Of a stretch of 64,000 nucleotides of DNA, positions 15,862 through 25,059 are shown piece after piece. The translations under genes were made by a program, and so were the position numbers. The first letter of the stretch is position 1, and every line of letters starts with the position of its first letter. The notes under the pieces were generated by a model that did no database searches, was not told where the DNA came from, and saw nothing but the letters and a program-made list of their open reading frames with translations. The DNA is taken from the NCBI RefSeq assembly GCF_003429095.1, contig NZ_QVTE01000051.1, forward strand, positions 62,001 through 126,000. Direction: 5' to 3'. The DNA comes from Peribacillus saganii. Its GTDB lineage: Bacteria; Bacillota; Bacilli; Bacillales; DSM-1321.

Positions 15862-16959
15862 ATGCCTCAGTCAAAATGGTTTAGGTTTGGTTATGGAATT
15901 GCTTTGATTTTGCTGATTATATTTTTAGGTTCGCTTGTTGATTTTATTTTCACCCCAATTGCCGTAATGGTAACGACTTTATTCGCCCCAATCGTTCTTG
16001 CAGGTGTGCTCTATTATTTAATCCGGCCGCTGGTTAATTTTTTATCAAAATATATACCCCGTTCTCTATCAATATTGCTGATTTATTTGGTAATCATCGG
16101 TTTGGTCACGGCTCTAGTATTTGTTATTGGACCCCCTCTCCAGAAACAGGTCAGCTCATTGATTGACAATACGCCGGGTTACGTTAATAAGGTGCGGGAA
16201 ATCGTCGTGGATCTTAGCGAAAATGAATACGTTGACCGATTTCAGCAAAATGACAATTTTTCAATTGAAGAGCTCACAGGGCGTCTTACAGATAATGTGA
16301 ACAAATTCCTGCAAACAGTCGGCAATAATTTAATGAGTTTTATCTCAACGCTTACCGGTATACTCGTTCTGGTTGTACTTATACCGTTTATCCTGTTTTA
16401 CATGCTAAAGGATGGCGAAAAGCTCCCGGGTCGCATCCTGAATTTTGTACCGGCTGCACACCGTGAAGAAGGCAGAAAAGTACTGAGTGATATGGACAAT
16501 GCCTTAAGCTCTTATATCCAGGGTCAGATCTTAGTCAGCCTTCTTGTCGGTATCCTAATTTATATTGGATATTTAATTATCGGGCTCGACTACTCGCTGG
16601 TGCTTGCGTTCATTTCGCTGATTACCAATGTCATTCCATTTGTGGGTCCCTTCATCGGACTAGTTCCGGCACTGGTAGTAGGTTTTCTTGATTCACCAAT
16701 GACCGGAGTATGGGTAATCGTCGTCGTACTGATTGTCCAGCAGCTTGAAGGCAATCTGATTTCTCCTCAAATAATGGGCAGACAATTGGATGTCCACCCT
16801 TTAACCATTATTCTTTTGTTAATGGTTGCTGGGAGCTTAGCTGGTTTATTAGGATTGCTGCTCGCAGTGCCAACATACGCTGTATCAAAAGTAATTGTTG
16901 TGAATACTTGGCGTTTCATCAAGCTAAGACGGGCGGATGATAATCTGGCCGCCAAATAG
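15862..16959 (+). CDS. AI-2E family transporter (YueF/YdbI type)
   Basis: This is a 365-residue polytopic membrane protein, with an N-terminal helix pair (~10-80), a soluble loop of ~95 residues (~95-165), and five or more C-terminal helices. Conserved patches are FILFYMLKDGEKLPG, FISLITNVIPFVGPFIGLVP and LEGNLISPQIMGRQLDVHPL, all diagnostic of the family. Members have been linked to AI-2 export or Na+(Li+)/H+ antiport, so the substrate is open. The ATG at 15862 follows GGAG at 8 bases. Monocistronic. Confidence 0.88.
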   Translation: MPQSKWFRFGYGIALILLIIFLGSLVDFIFTPIAVMVTTLFAPIVLAGVLYYLIRPLVNFLSKYIPRSLSILLIYLVIIGLVTALVFVIGPPLQKQVSSLIDNTPGYVNKVREIVVDLSENEYVDRFQQNDNFSIEELTGRLTDNVNKFLQTVGNNLMSFISTLTGILVLVVLIPFILFYMLKDGEKLPGRILNFVPAAHREEGRKVLSDMDNALSSYIQGQILVSLLVGILIYIGYLIIGLDYSLVLAFISLITNVIPFVGPFIGLVPALVVGFLDSPMTGVWVIVVVLIVQQLEGNLISPQIMGRQLDVHPLTIILLLMVAGSLAGLLGLLLAVPTYAVSKVIVVNTWRFIKLRRADDNLAAK

Positions 16960-16971
16960 ATAAGTTTCAAC

Positions 16972-17020
16972 AAAGAAAAAGGCAATTAACAATTTCCTGT
17001 TTTAAACCGCCTTTTTCTTT
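16972..17020 (+). terminator. Terminator of the AI-2E transporter gene
   Basis: An AAAGAAAAAGGC/GCCTTTTTCTTT stem with a 25-base loop and T-rich end. Confidence 0.8.
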
Positions 17021-17078
17021 TTAATCACTTATAAGGCAGCTGTAATAAACCTAAACTGATATCATAGGAGGCTTGAAG

Positions 17079-17339
17079 ATGGAAATGCACGAAGTAGAAG
17101 CAGTTTTCGAGGAATATGCAGCTGATTTTTTGTTTGAAAAATTCCGTTATCAATTGTATGTGTCTGGATTGTTTGATCAGCTTGAGGAAAGTGAGGTTCT
17201 TTTAGATTTTCTGGAGGCGTACTCTTTTGACGAGAAAGATTTATTGAACTTTGATGAGTTTCGCTATTTTTTTAAGACATTTATGTATTTTCACGGCAAA
17301 AATAAACTGGCCAGCGATTCATGGCAATCTTACTTCTAA
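17079..17339 (+). CDS. Acidic hypothetical protein (86 aa)
   Basis: Begins MEMHEVEAVFEEYAADFLFE; rich in Glu, Asp, Phe and Tyr, predicted helical, with no signal or membrane span. AGGAGG lies 7 bases before the ATG at 17079. An in-frame TTG at 17073 overlaps the spacing and is less likely. Its 3' end overlaps the far end of the MFS remnant on the other strand. Function unknown. Confidence 0.65.
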   Translation: MEMHEVEAVFEEYAADFLFEKFRYQLYVSGLFDQLEESEVLLDFLEAYSFDEKDLLNFDEFRYFFKTFMYFHGKNKLASDSWQSYF

Positions 17340-17693
17340 TTTACATGAAAGAACACCCCTAACTGCCATGAGGAATTGCAGAATCGCAGACAACAGCAGC
17401 TCAATGACTGCCATTATTCCGGTTGCATGCATAAGGCTAACGCTTGAAAATCCAGCTGTAAGCCAGCCAGGATATCTTGTTGCAAAAAAACCTGAAACCC
17501 CCGCTAAAGCATACAACACACCGATCCATTCTACAGGCACAGACGCAGCCTTTAAAAGCGGCTGATCAAACTTGTTAAAAACAGTACCTGCTGGAATGAA
17601 TACCAATGTTAATTTGATAGACATGAACAGCAGCTGAGGTGTTTTCCGAATGACCTTAATCCCTTCCTTTACAAATAGGAATGGATTAATCAA
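17319..17693 (-). pseudogene. MFS transporter remnant
   Basis: A 124-codon frame containing a recognisable major-facilitator middle: KEGIKVIRKTPQLL, then VFIPAGTVFNKFDQPLLKAA and VPVEWIGVLYALAGVSGFFA. Only about three helices remain. The first six and last four helices are missing, and there is no ribosome binding site. It begins 4 bases after the stop of the EamA gene, so it could be read through, but I consider it a broken gene. Confidence 0.6.
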
Positions 17694-17696
17694 AAT

Positions 17697-18632
17697 TTAT
17701 GTTGCAATATCTGCTTCCTTCTCCGGCACTCCAGCCTTTGAGTTTTTCGGCTTTAGTGTTAGCAAAAATACCATGGCAATGATGCACACTGTACCGGCTG
17801 CCTGCCAAATGCCGAAAGGGACACCCAGCCAAAGTACAGAAGCAACTACTGAAGAAAGCGGCTCTGAACAAGATAGAAGGCTAGAAATTTTAGAATTGAT
17901 TAACCTGAGGCTGTCAATAAACAAGTAAAATGGGATAACGGTTCCAAAAATAATAACAAAAATAATTAATAGATATTCTTTTATCCCCCAGCCTGTCAGG
18001 TCAACGGAAAAGGGTGATTGAAGAAACGAAATTGCCATACCGCCAATCAGCATACCCCAGCCCACCACTATTATGGAATCAAACTGTTTAACAAGTCTTT
18101 CTGAATACAAGGTATAAAAAGCGAGAGCAAAAGCCGAAAGGACTCCCCAGAACACAGCAAGTCCTGGTACTATTAGGTTTTCAGCGGAGCCATTAGTCAG
18201 CAGCAGGAAGGCTCCAAGCAAAGTGAGAAATACTGCAAGCACTTCAAACAAAGTTGGGACTTTTCTCAAAATCAGCAAAAAATAAACTAAAATAAAAACA
18301 GGAGCAATATACTGCAGTAAAGTAGCTACAGCCGCATTCCCTTCATCGATAGCAGCAAAATAAGTATATTGGACACCTAGCATCCCAATAATTCCGAAAA
18401 TAGCAAAATGAAAAATGGAAAATTTGTTTTTCAAGACATCAAAGACCATTTGTCTCTTCTTCCCCAACAAGGCCATAGCCAGGAAAATTAAACCTGCAAT
18501 CAGCATCCTGACAGTAACCAGCCAATCCATTTCCACCTTCGCTTCCTGAAACAGGTTTTGTGCAGCCGTCCCTGACAAGCCCCATAGAGATGCAGCCACA
18601 ATTACCATTAAATATCCTTTAAAATTGTGCAT
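17697..18632 (-). CDS. EamA/DMT family permease
   Basis: A 311-residue drug/metabolite transporter with ten helices in two EamA repeats (~5-140 and ~155-290). First-helix motif: YLMVIVAASLWGLSGTAAQ. Second repeat: GLAVFWGVLSAFALAFYTLY. The conserved end of helix 9-10 is SSLLSCSEPLSSVVASVLWL. Relatives export amino acids or metabolites; substrate unknown. The start is the ATG at 18632, 8 bases after GGGTGA; a longer frame to 18752 would pass through the promoter. Confidence 0.88.
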   Translation of the reverse strand: MHNFKGYLMVIVAASLWGLSGTAAQNLFQEAKVEMDWLVTVRMLIAGLIFLAMALLGKKRQMVFDVLKNKFSIFHFAIFGIIGMLGVQYTYFAAIDEGNAAVATLLQYIAPVFILVYFLLILRKVPTLFEVLAVFLTLLGAFLLLTNGSAENLIVPGLAVFWGVLSAFALAFYTLYSERLVKQFDSIIVVGWGMLIGGMAISFLQSPFSVDLTGWGIKEYLLIIFVIIFGTVIPFYLFIDSLRLINSKISSLLSCSEPLSSVVASVLWLGVPFGIWQAAGTVCIIAMVFLLTLKPKNSKAGVPEKEADIAT

Positions 18633-18677
18633 TGATTTTTCACCCGAATTCCATTTACTGTTAAAGTCAATAAAAAC

Positions 18678-18706
18678 ATTATACAACAATAAGGCTAAAA
18701 TTTCAG
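18678..18706 (-). promoter_or_regulatory. SigA-type promoter of the EamA gene
   Basis: On the minus strand, CTGAAA (18701-18706) and a perfect TATAAT (18678-18683) are separated by 17 bases. Confidence 0.55.
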
Positions 18707-18988
18707 AAAAAAACAAAAGTGAACTTTCAAAAAATACGAAGAAAGTGCACAACCTATTCGCGAGGGTTTGCTATAACGAAGATGGGGACGGCACTTGATT
18801 CATTATCTCTATAAGCCGCGCATTTTGATACACAGTTCCTCCTTTTCCTTTGGTTCAGTAACTACAATATCCCTTTTACTGAATCTCATTTTCAAAGAAT
18901 AAATTTATTTTTCACGGAATTGGTTCTTGTTTTACGGAATTTTTTTCATTCACGTTTTTCTACTTATTATCATTTCGCCAAAGTCAAA

Positions 18989-19014
18989 AACCCTGCTAAT
19001 ATCTAAGCAAGGTT
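18989..19014 (-). terminator. Terminator of the glutaminase gene
   Basis: An AACCTTGCTT/AAGCAGGGTT stem (one G-U pair), read on the minus strand and followed by TTTTTGAC. Confidence 0.7.
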
Positions 19015-19027
19015 CTCTAATAGCTCT

Positions 19028-19957
19028 TTAAAAAATACTTAATGAGTATTTCTTGGATAGCAGTTCCAGCAGTTTCAAACCGGCGATACTGTTTCCTTTT
19101 TCATTGAGTGAAGGTCCAGAAATCCCGATGCCATACTTCCCAGGCACAGCACCAAGAATGCCACCGGAAACGCCGCTTTTGGCTGGAATTCCGATCTTAA
19201 TTGCAAATTCCCCTGCTTCGTTGTACATTCCGCATGTCACCATAAATGTTTTGCAAATCCGCGAAACATCAACTGGGATAATCTGTTCTTTTGTTTCAGG
19301 ATCCTTCCCGTCAAGCGCAAACACAAGCCCAGCTTTTGCAAGGTCAAAGCATGTCATTTCGATGGCACATTGTTTAGTGTATAAGCTCATTAGTTCTTCA
19401 ACATCTTCATCGATTATGTTGTGCTGTTTTAAAAAGTAGCATAATGACCTGTTTAAATGAGACGTTTGCATTTCTGACTCGGCTACCTCTTCGGAATAGC
19501 CGATGTTGGAATTACCTGATATCATCTTCGAAAATGCCAGCAGCCGGTTGAACCGATCCTCTGTAGTATTGCCTTTGATTAGATGAGTAACCGCCAGTGC
19601 ACCGGCATTGATCATAGGATTCAACGGTTTTACCTCGCTCATTGTCTCAAGCTTTGCAATTGAATTAAACGGGTCACCCGTCGGTTCCATGCCGACCTTA
19701 CGAAATACTGCGTCCTCACCATGATCAATTAATACAAGTGCCAGGCTAATAATCTTGGATATGCTTTGCAATGTAATTTTTTCGTGAATATCCCCTGCTG
19801 AAATACATCTTCCATCCGGATATTGAATGGCCACAGATAATTCATCAGGGTTATTTTTAGCAAGCGCTGGAATATAATCTGCCACTTTACCTTTCTTAGC
19901 ATACTCCCTCGCTTCATCTACAAGCTTCTGCAGTTCTTCGTTTGATTGACATAACAT
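19028..19957 (-). CDS. glsA: Glutaminase (GlsA family)
   Basis: A 309-residue cytosolic serine-dependent glutaminase converting L-glutamine to glutamate and ammonia. The beta-lactamase-like catalytic Ser-X-X-Lys lies in ITLQSISKIISL (~residue 65). Other family marks are KPLNPMINAGALAV, YFLKQHNIID, the Tyr-containing LYTKQCAIEMT and PAKSGVSGGILGAVPGKYGI. The length equals that of B. subtilis GlsA/YlaM. AAAGGTGATG precedes the ATG. It is a single gene here; no glutamine permease lies beside it. Confidence 0.94.
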   Translation of the reverse strand: MLCQSNEELQKLVDEAREYAKKGKVADYIPALAKNNPDELSVAIQYPDGRCISAGDIHEKITLQSISKIISLALVLIDHGEDAVFRKVGMEPTGDPFNSIAKLETMSEVKPLNPMINAGALAVTHLIKGNTTEDRFNRLLAFSKMISGNSNIGYSEEVAESEMQTSHLNRSLCYFLKQHNIIDEDVEELMSLYTKQCAIEMTCFDLAKAGLVFALDGKDPETKEQIIPVDVSRICKTFMVTCGMYNEAGEFAIKIGIPAKSGVSGGILGAVPGKYGIGISGPSLNEKGNSIAGLKLLELLSKKYSLSIF

Positions 19958-20381
19958 TTTTCATCACCTTTGCTAGTTTGCGCAGTAGAATGTGGATTTA
20001 TGTTAAACACCGATTTCAGCCATATTCATGGAACTCTTATTGACTGCATTAAACTGTTCTGCAAAAAAACGCCCGCTTATGATATTTCAAGTTACTTCGC
20101 GTGAACCATATACACCTTAAAGACCATTAAAAATAAGCGGCCTGCACGAGAAATGGCGTACAGCCCTTTAAACGGATGGATGTCAGAATTTTTGAAATTT
20201 AAACCAATTTACATAAAGCTTTATCTTCTATGGATAATAATCTAAAAAAGAAAAAAACATGATAGGGTTAGGCTTATCATCTCAATAATTGTATTTAATC
20301 TAATTGCTTTCTGATATTTTACACATTTCTGTAGGCTATCGTATTAACCATATTTGCAGGATTTGATTGCCATTTAATCTC
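19958..20381. other. Spacer with an orphan hairpin
   Basis: No gene seen. A CCGCTTAT/ATAAGCGG pair (20073-20080 and 20133-20140) followed on the minus strand by GGGCGTTTTTTTGC looks like a terminator. No minus-strand gene lies upstream of it, so it may be a relic. Confidence 0.4.
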
Positions 20382-20402
20382 TTAATCGTTGTCAACGATT
20401 AA
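20382..20402. promoter_or_regulatory. Perfect 21-bp palindrome, operator-like
   Basis: TTAATCGTTG, one central T, CAACGATTAA. It lies ~100 bases upstream of the CBO0543 gene. Length and symmetry suit a MarR/TetR-type dimer; the regulator is unknown. Confidence 0.5.
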
Positions 20403-20499
20403 AGCCAGGTATTTAAAATATGGAAAGGGCAATGAATAAGCTCTGCCATTGCATGGCAACAATATTGAGAATAAGAACCATCTATAGGAGAAGAGGAAT

Positions 20500-21054
20500 T
20501 TGAGATTACATGACGAGTCCAGAAATACGGAGCATTTTTACCAGCAAGTAGCACAAATCAATGAAAAATATTTTGAGTTTTGGAGAGAACATACATTTCT
20601 GCAATGGGAATGGTGGTTATCTGTGGGGCTTTCGATAATTCCGTGGATAATTTGGTGGAAATATATCAATAAAAAAAGTACTGCCCGCTACATGTCTGCT
20701 GCTTTTTTCATAATTATTATCTCCTCATGGCTTGATTTTTTTGGAGTTGTTAATGGACTATGGTATTACTCTGGAATAGTAATACCAACAATCCCCTCTT
20801 ATGTCCCGTGGGATCTTTGCTTAATCCCCGTAACGATGACTTTATTTATGCAATTTAAGCCTCATGTTTCATCCATTAAGAAGGCCATAGTCTATGCTTC
20901 GCTGGTCGCCTTCGTCGGAGAACCGGTTTTTGATTGGATAGGGCTTTATGAAATAGTCAATTGGAAACATATTTATTCTTTTCCTATTTATGCTATTATT
21001 TATCTTACCGCTGATTGGATCACTAAGCGAAAGTCGTTTGGACCAGTACAATGA
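20500..21054 (+). CDS. CBO0543-family membrane protein
   Basis: A 184-residue protein with five or so hydrophobic helices. The family hallmark is the Trp-rich start of helix 1, FLQWEWWLSVGLSIIPWIIW. Later segments include SYVPWDLCLIPVTMTLFMQF and GEPVFDWIGLYEIVNWKHIY. These proteins are common in Bacillaceae and uncharacterised. TTG start after GGAGAAGAGGAAT. It converges with the membrane protein at 21091 with a 36-base gap. Confidence 0.8.
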   Translation: MRLHDESRNTEHFYQQVAQINEKYFEFWREHTFLQWEWWLSVGLSIIPWIIWWKYINKKSTARYMSAAFFIIIISSWLDFFGVVNGLWYYSGIVIPTIPSYVPWDLCLIPVTMTLFMQFKPHVSSIKKAIVYASLVAFVGEPVFDWIGLYEIVNWKHIYSFPIYAIIYLTADWITKRKSFGPVQ

Positions 21055-21090
21055 GGATTCTTAAGTGTAGGGGTTTATGCCCTGTAAAAA

Positions 21091-21642
21091 CTATACTATT
21101 CTGTGAACTATTTTTTTTATGAAATAACCCACAGCTAAACCGATCGGCAACGATAAAATAGGAAGCCAGATGGGTCCTATTAACACTCCAAATATTTTTA
21201 ACGTCGGGGAATAAATCAAACCTACCGTTATAAAATAAGCGGCAAACACAAAGGGCAGAAATGAAAACTTGCTTTTTCCTCCGCCGGCATCTTTATACGC
21301 ATCCCACATTGCAAACATGTAAAGACAAGGATAGAACATAAGCCATTGGTAATTTGTTTGCTCGATTGATTCTTGTACCCTTCCGTAAAAGCTTAATATT
21401 ATGACTTGATTAAAATTGGACCGAACATTAATTACAAACTCAAGGGTGACAAAAAGAAAGCCTTTGAGCAGTTTTCCATTCAATAGTTGGCTAAAGCCAG
21501 GTAATGCTATACTCCAAAGAATAACTTCTAATAATTTCTCGTTTCTTTTATCGCTCATGTCAATCTCTACCACATTAAATCCGTATTGGTTTATCATTGG
21601 GGATAACTGATAATTGTAAATATTCATAAAGATATGTAACAT
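21091..21642 (-). CDS. Multi-span membrane protein, function unknown
   Basis: A 183-residue protein with about five hydrophobic segments. An early stretch, IALPGFSQLLNGKLLKGFLF, resembles the TM2-like 'Gly-x-x-Gln-x-x-Leu-Gly' motif of small membrane proteins that follow a short cytosolic leader. The mid region YPCLYMFAMWDAYKDAGGGK also resembles that group. The start is unsure: the ATG at 21642 directly abuts GGCGGA, and later in-frame starts have no better site. Confidence 0.65.
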   Translation of the reverse strand: MLHIFMNIYNYQLSPMINQYGFNVVEIDMSDKRNEKLLEVILWSIALPGFSQLLNGKLLKGFLFVTLEFVINVRSNFNQVIILSFYGRVQESIEQTNYQWLMFYPCLYMFAMWDAYKDAGGGKSKFSFLPFVFAAYFITVGLIYSPTLKIFGVLIGPIWLPILSLPIGLAVGYFIKKIVHRIV

Positions 21643-21833
21643 TCCGCCAGAAATTGTAAAAAAATGTTTCCATTTGAAATGCCTCCCAACTATGTTGTTT
21701 CACTTTTTTAGTTAAAAAAGATTTATTTTAGTTTAACCAAGATGGATTCGTTCATACGTTTTATAGAAACTGTCTCGAATAAACCGATATTCATATGGCA
21801 AAACTTCATATATAAACATATGGGGGGAAAGTC

Positions 21834-22382
21834 ATGTCAAATATCTTTGAAGCGTTAATCAATACCATTAAAACTGCAATGGATGAAGATACGCAAACAA
21901 GATTGCATACAGGCGAAGTAACATTATGCTGGCTTTATTACACTAGCATGAGCGAGGCTCTTGGCTATGAAGAAGATGCCCTTAATATGTCTACAGACGG
22001 TGAAGTGCTAGAAATGTTAAACGATGCAATCAAAACTTGTGGTTCACAGGTCAAAAGACTTGAACAATTTTTAATGAGAGAAGGAGTGCCTCTTCCTGCA
22101 ATGCCTGCCAGAAAACCTAAAAGTGATCCTGAAGAAGCACCTCTTGGTGTAAAGTTAACTGAAAATGAAATAGCAAATGGTGTTTCAGCCAAGGTAGCTT
22201 ATATGAATATACAATGTGCAACTGTGCAATCACAATCGATCAGAAATGATGTAGCCTTAATGTTCATGGAATTCCAGGCAGAATTGTTAACTTTTGGAGC
22301 CACTTTAAAACCTTTAATGAAGAAAAGAGGGTGGCTAAGAATCCCACCCTATTACTATCCTCCTGGAGTACCGGAAAGCTAA
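21834..22382 (+). CDS. DUF3231 family protein
   Basis: A 182-residue soluble helical protein, here with one DUF3231 unit (many relatives have two). It begins MSNIFEALINTIKTAMDEDT and contains ALGYEEDALNMSTDGEVLEM and LMFMEFQAELLTFGATLKPL. It ends in an aromatic, Pro-rich tail (RIPPYYYPPG). The fold is thought to be ferritin/bacterioferritin-like, but no metal ligands are certain here. A strong GGGGGG site precedes the ATG. The terminator overlaps its stop codon. Confidence 0.85.
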   Translation: MSNIFEALINTIKTAMDEDTQTRLHTGEVTLCWLYYTSMSEALGYEEDALNMSTDGEVLEMLNDAIKTCGSQVKRLEQFLMREGVPLPAMPARKPKSDPEEAPLGVKLTENEIANGVSAKVAYMNIQCATVQSQSIRNDVALMFMEFQAELLTFGATLKPLMKKRGWLRIPPYYYPPGVPES

Positions 22383-22395
22383 TCTTTCTGGTACT
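22367..22395 (+). terminator. Terminator of the DUF3231 gene
   Basis: A 12-base stem AGTACCGGAAAG/CTTTCTGGTACT across the stop codon, then TTTTT. Confidence 0.85.
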
Positions 22396-22482
22396 TTTTA
22401 ATTGATAAACAAGTATTCCTTATTGAAAATATACAGATGTCAATTAACATCGCTATATGTTAATTAGAATGAAGTCATATTC

Positions 22483-22686
22483 CTACCAGAAAAAGGTTTC
22501 ATAGGCCCAATTGGCGCCATAGATGAAAATCCCCATAACGATATTTACCCAACCGGTGATTCGGGCCACTCTATACTCCTTTTTCATTTTTGCCACCTTA
22601 TATGTACCCGCATCATAACGTAAAATAAAAATTCCAGTGACAATGAAAATAATGACAAGGTAATTTATATATCCAATTTGAACCAT
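22483..22686 (-). CDS. Small two-span protein of the ger operon (D-subunit-like)
   Basis: A 67-residue protein with two hydrophobic helices (YINYLVIIFIVTGIFILRY, then GWVNIVMGIFIYGANWAYE) and a basic hinge (KVAKMKKEYRVAR). It is the last gene of the first ger operon, 37 bases after the C gene. AGGAAGG lies 7 bases before the ATG at 22686; the ATG at 22710 would start inside that site. Position and topology match the small D proteins (GerKD/GerVD type) that tune germinant receptors. Confidence 0.75.
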   Translation of the reverse strand: MVQIGYINYLVIIFIVTGIFILRYDAGTYKVAKMKKEYRVARITGWVNIVMGIFIYGANWAYETFFW

Positions 22687-22723
22687 TTTTCTTCCTTCCT
22701 CGGAACCCATTTTTGGAAGTTTA

Positions 22724-23950
22724 CTACTTTGATTTCATACCTACAAGTCTGATATCCGTTTTACAATCGACTTGGACCGTTAGATTTTCGTATTCCCTAT
22801 GCCAATCTTCCAATGTCCTTACATTCTCTTTCCAGTAATTCGGTTCTTTGGCACGGAAATGTTCACCGAATCCATAAATGTCCGACTGGTCTTTTTGCGT
22901 TTTTTTGATTAGCTGTTTTATTTCTTTCTCAATTCCTTTGCTAAATTGTTCTTCGATAGAGTTAATGGCCTTTGGATTAAGGGGTTTTTTGGCGTTTTTA
23001 TCCTCCTCAATTTCAGAGATCATAGCTTCATAATGGGCAATAATCCGAACATGAGGACGACCATTCTTAAATGAAGTTTTTACTTTTACGTTCCTTTTAG
23101 TTGCCCGGACAAGTAGAAATCCGTCTATTTCAGGTGAGTCCACAAAGGTGCCGTATCCCCCTTTTTCCTCCCCGAGAATACCCATGAACAATCCAATTTC
23201 TAAAGGATTGGTTTTTCCAATCATTTTATCCCCCTTGAAATAAGCCACCCCTTTAATTTGGACGTTTTCTTTATTCTTTATATTTAAATACGGTAGATAG
23301 GCATCCTGGGCATTACTTGAAAGGATCGACCAAAATGTTCCAATAAAATCACTTGGAAACTTCCCAATATCAACGGCATCGTCCAACACTGTGGAAAGGT
23401 AAAGGGCAGGGACCCTTTCTAACTGGGGGGCCATCTTCATGAATTTATCCGCCTTACCTTCGCTAACCACCATCCAGGCCGTTCTTCGTATTTCCGGGTT
23501 TCGCTTTAGATAATCCATAAATCGGTTTACTCCTTCACGGGCTATCTCTTCACTAACAACTATAATCCGCAAATGACCAAGAAAAAGTTCGTCAGCCACT
23601 TGCTGCTGTAAATTCAACATCGCTTCGTCTATTGTATGCCCATTGACACTGACTACCCATACAGGCGATTGATCCCCACCTCCACCGCCGCCTGTAACCG
23701 GCCCAAGCGGAATCCTGCCAGGCAATGCAATTTGTGCACTTATTCGAATCAGAGGTAGATCTGATAAATCTGCCGTTTTCCCAGAATGTGCAATTTGTAT
23801 TTCTTCTTTTTCAGCCTCTTCTTTATCTATTGAAATGGCCAGAACAACTGCCCGGTCATCTATTTCATCACTGTCCCAACACCCAGTCAAAAGAGTGCAT
23901 ATCATAATGGGTATCAAAATAACAAACCATTTACGTTTTGGCAGCAGCAC
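22724..23950 (-). CDS. Germinant receptor subunit C (GerAC/GerKC lipoprotein)
   Basis: A 408-residue lipoprotein. The signal peptide ends in LLTGCWD with Cys near residue 24, followed by DEIDDRAVVLAISIDK, the classic GerAC start. Later blocks include FLGHLRIIVVSEEIAREGVN and FMDYLKRNPEIRRTAWMVVS. It sits on the outer face of the spore inner membrane as the C part of an A-B-C receptor. Its GTG start overlaps the end of the B gene by 20 bases, so the two are translationally coupled. A Gly-rich run (GPVTGGGGGGDQ) around residue 85 is unusual. Confidence 0.93.
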   Translation of the reverse strand: MLLPKRKWFVILIPIMICTLLTGCWDSDEIDDRAVVLAISIDKEEAEKEEIQIAHSGKTADLSDLPLIRISAQIALPGRIPLGPVTGGGGGGDQSPVWVVSVNGHTIDEAMLNLQQQVADELFLGHLRIIVVSEEIAREGVNRFMDYLKRNPEIRRTAWMVVSEGKADKFMKMAPQLERVPALYLSTVLDDAVDIGKFPSDFIGTFWSILSSNAQDAYLPYLNIKNKENVQIKGVAYFKGDKMIGKTNPLEIGLFMGILGEEKGGYGTFVDSPEIDGFLLVRATKRNVKVKTSFKNGRPHVRIIAHYEAMISEIEEDKNAKKPLNPKAINSIEEQFSKGIEKEIKQLIKKTQKDQSDIYGFGEHFRAKEPNYWKENVRTLEDWHREYENLTVQVDCKTDIRLVGMKSK

Positions 23951-25040
23951 TCCTCTTCCCCCTCTTTCTGCGGATTACATCAATGACAAGGAGCAAGCAT
24001 GGGTAAACAATAGTTAGGATTAATCCCATTCTGCCGACGACCTCTATTGTTTTATACATTTGAAGAAGGTTTCCTGGAAGCATAGAGAAAAGAAAGATAA
24101 TCGGCAGCAAGGAAAACGAAAAAATCTTATGGTCACTTAGTCTGAATATACCAGTCAGTGCGTAACAGGTAAATGTGTATCCTGAAAATAGAGTAGTGAA
24201 GACGGCTGTGACCCAAACGGCCAGGAAAACAACATCGAGTCTTTGTAAAATATTTCCTGGAAGAGAAGTGGTTCTTGCCAATTCCAATGTCGGCCAAAGG
24301 AGCTTTTTCGTTTCTTCTGCCCCAAACACGGCTAGACTTGCCACTACAAGCATAAATAATATAACACCTGCAATCAACAAGCCTGCGGTGCATGCCTTCA
24401 TGGCCCTTTTTGGTTGTAACATCGATGGGATAATGATTGTCAGGACAAAAGACCATTGGCATAACGCTGCAATTGTTAACGATCCCTTAAACATATCACC
24501 CATGTCCCCCCCCAGTAACGGCTGTAAATATAGGAAGTTGGCATTTTTCAGAGACAGAACTACTATTATTACTACAGGCGATAATATGACAGGCAGATAA
24601 AAAGTGTGGATATAAGCAAAAATATTTAAATCATTACGTGACGTGATAGCCGCTAATAAGAGCATAACGATTACGGTAACTTCGATAGGTGTTTCCCTCA
24701 AAATCGCCGTAATAACGACGGCACCAAACTCCCTTGCACCTAATCCGGTTAAAAGTGCAAAAAATAGAATGACAATGATATTGCAAAACCTTGCAAGCCA
24801 TTTTCCAAGAATTTCTTCACTATACCCAATAATCGTCTTAGTTGGGTGTGTCATTCCCAGCTTAGTGATGATTAATAACGCAAAAAGCGAAATAGTAATC
24901 CCTATTAATGTAACAATGGGTGCGGCAGTATTCCCAGCTTTAACTGCAAAGAGCGGTAGAGGAAGAACACCTACGCCAATAATTGAACTAATCACAACTG
25001 CAGCCGTTTGTATTTCGGATATTTTTTTTGGAGTATCCAT
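23931..25040 (-). CDS. Germinant receptor subunit B (GerAB family permease)
   Basis: A 369-residue, ten-helix protein of the APC superfamily that forms the germinant-binding part of the receptor. Conserved elements are the first helix ISEIQTAAVVISSIIGVGVL, GLGAREFGAVVITAILRETP and FIYAYIHTFYLPVI-like helix 5 (NDLNIFAYIHTFYLPVILSP). The ATG at 25040 lies 9 bases after AGGAGG; a longer frame to 25091 overlaps the A gene and has no site. Germinant identity cannot be read from sequence. Confidence 0.92.
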   Translation of the reverse strand: MDTPKKISEIQTAAVVISSIIGVGVLPLPLFAVKAGNTAAPIVTLIGITISLFALLIITKLGMTHPTKTIIGYSEEILGKWLARFCNIIVILFFALLTGLGAREFGAVVITAILRETPIEVTVIVMLLLAAITSRNDLNIFAYIHTFYLPVILSPVVIIVVLSLKNANFLYLQPLLGGDMGDMFKGSLTIAALCQWSFVLTIIIPSMLQPKRAMKACTAGLLIAGVILFMLVVASLAVFGAEETKKLLWPTLELARTTSLPGNILQRLDVVFLAVWVTAVFTTLFSGYTFTCYALTGIFRLSDHKIFSFSLLPIIFLFSMLPGNLLQMYKTIEVVGRMGLILTIVYPCLLLVIDVIRRKRGKRSAAAKT

Positions 25041-25059
25041 TACTGATATCCTCCTATCG

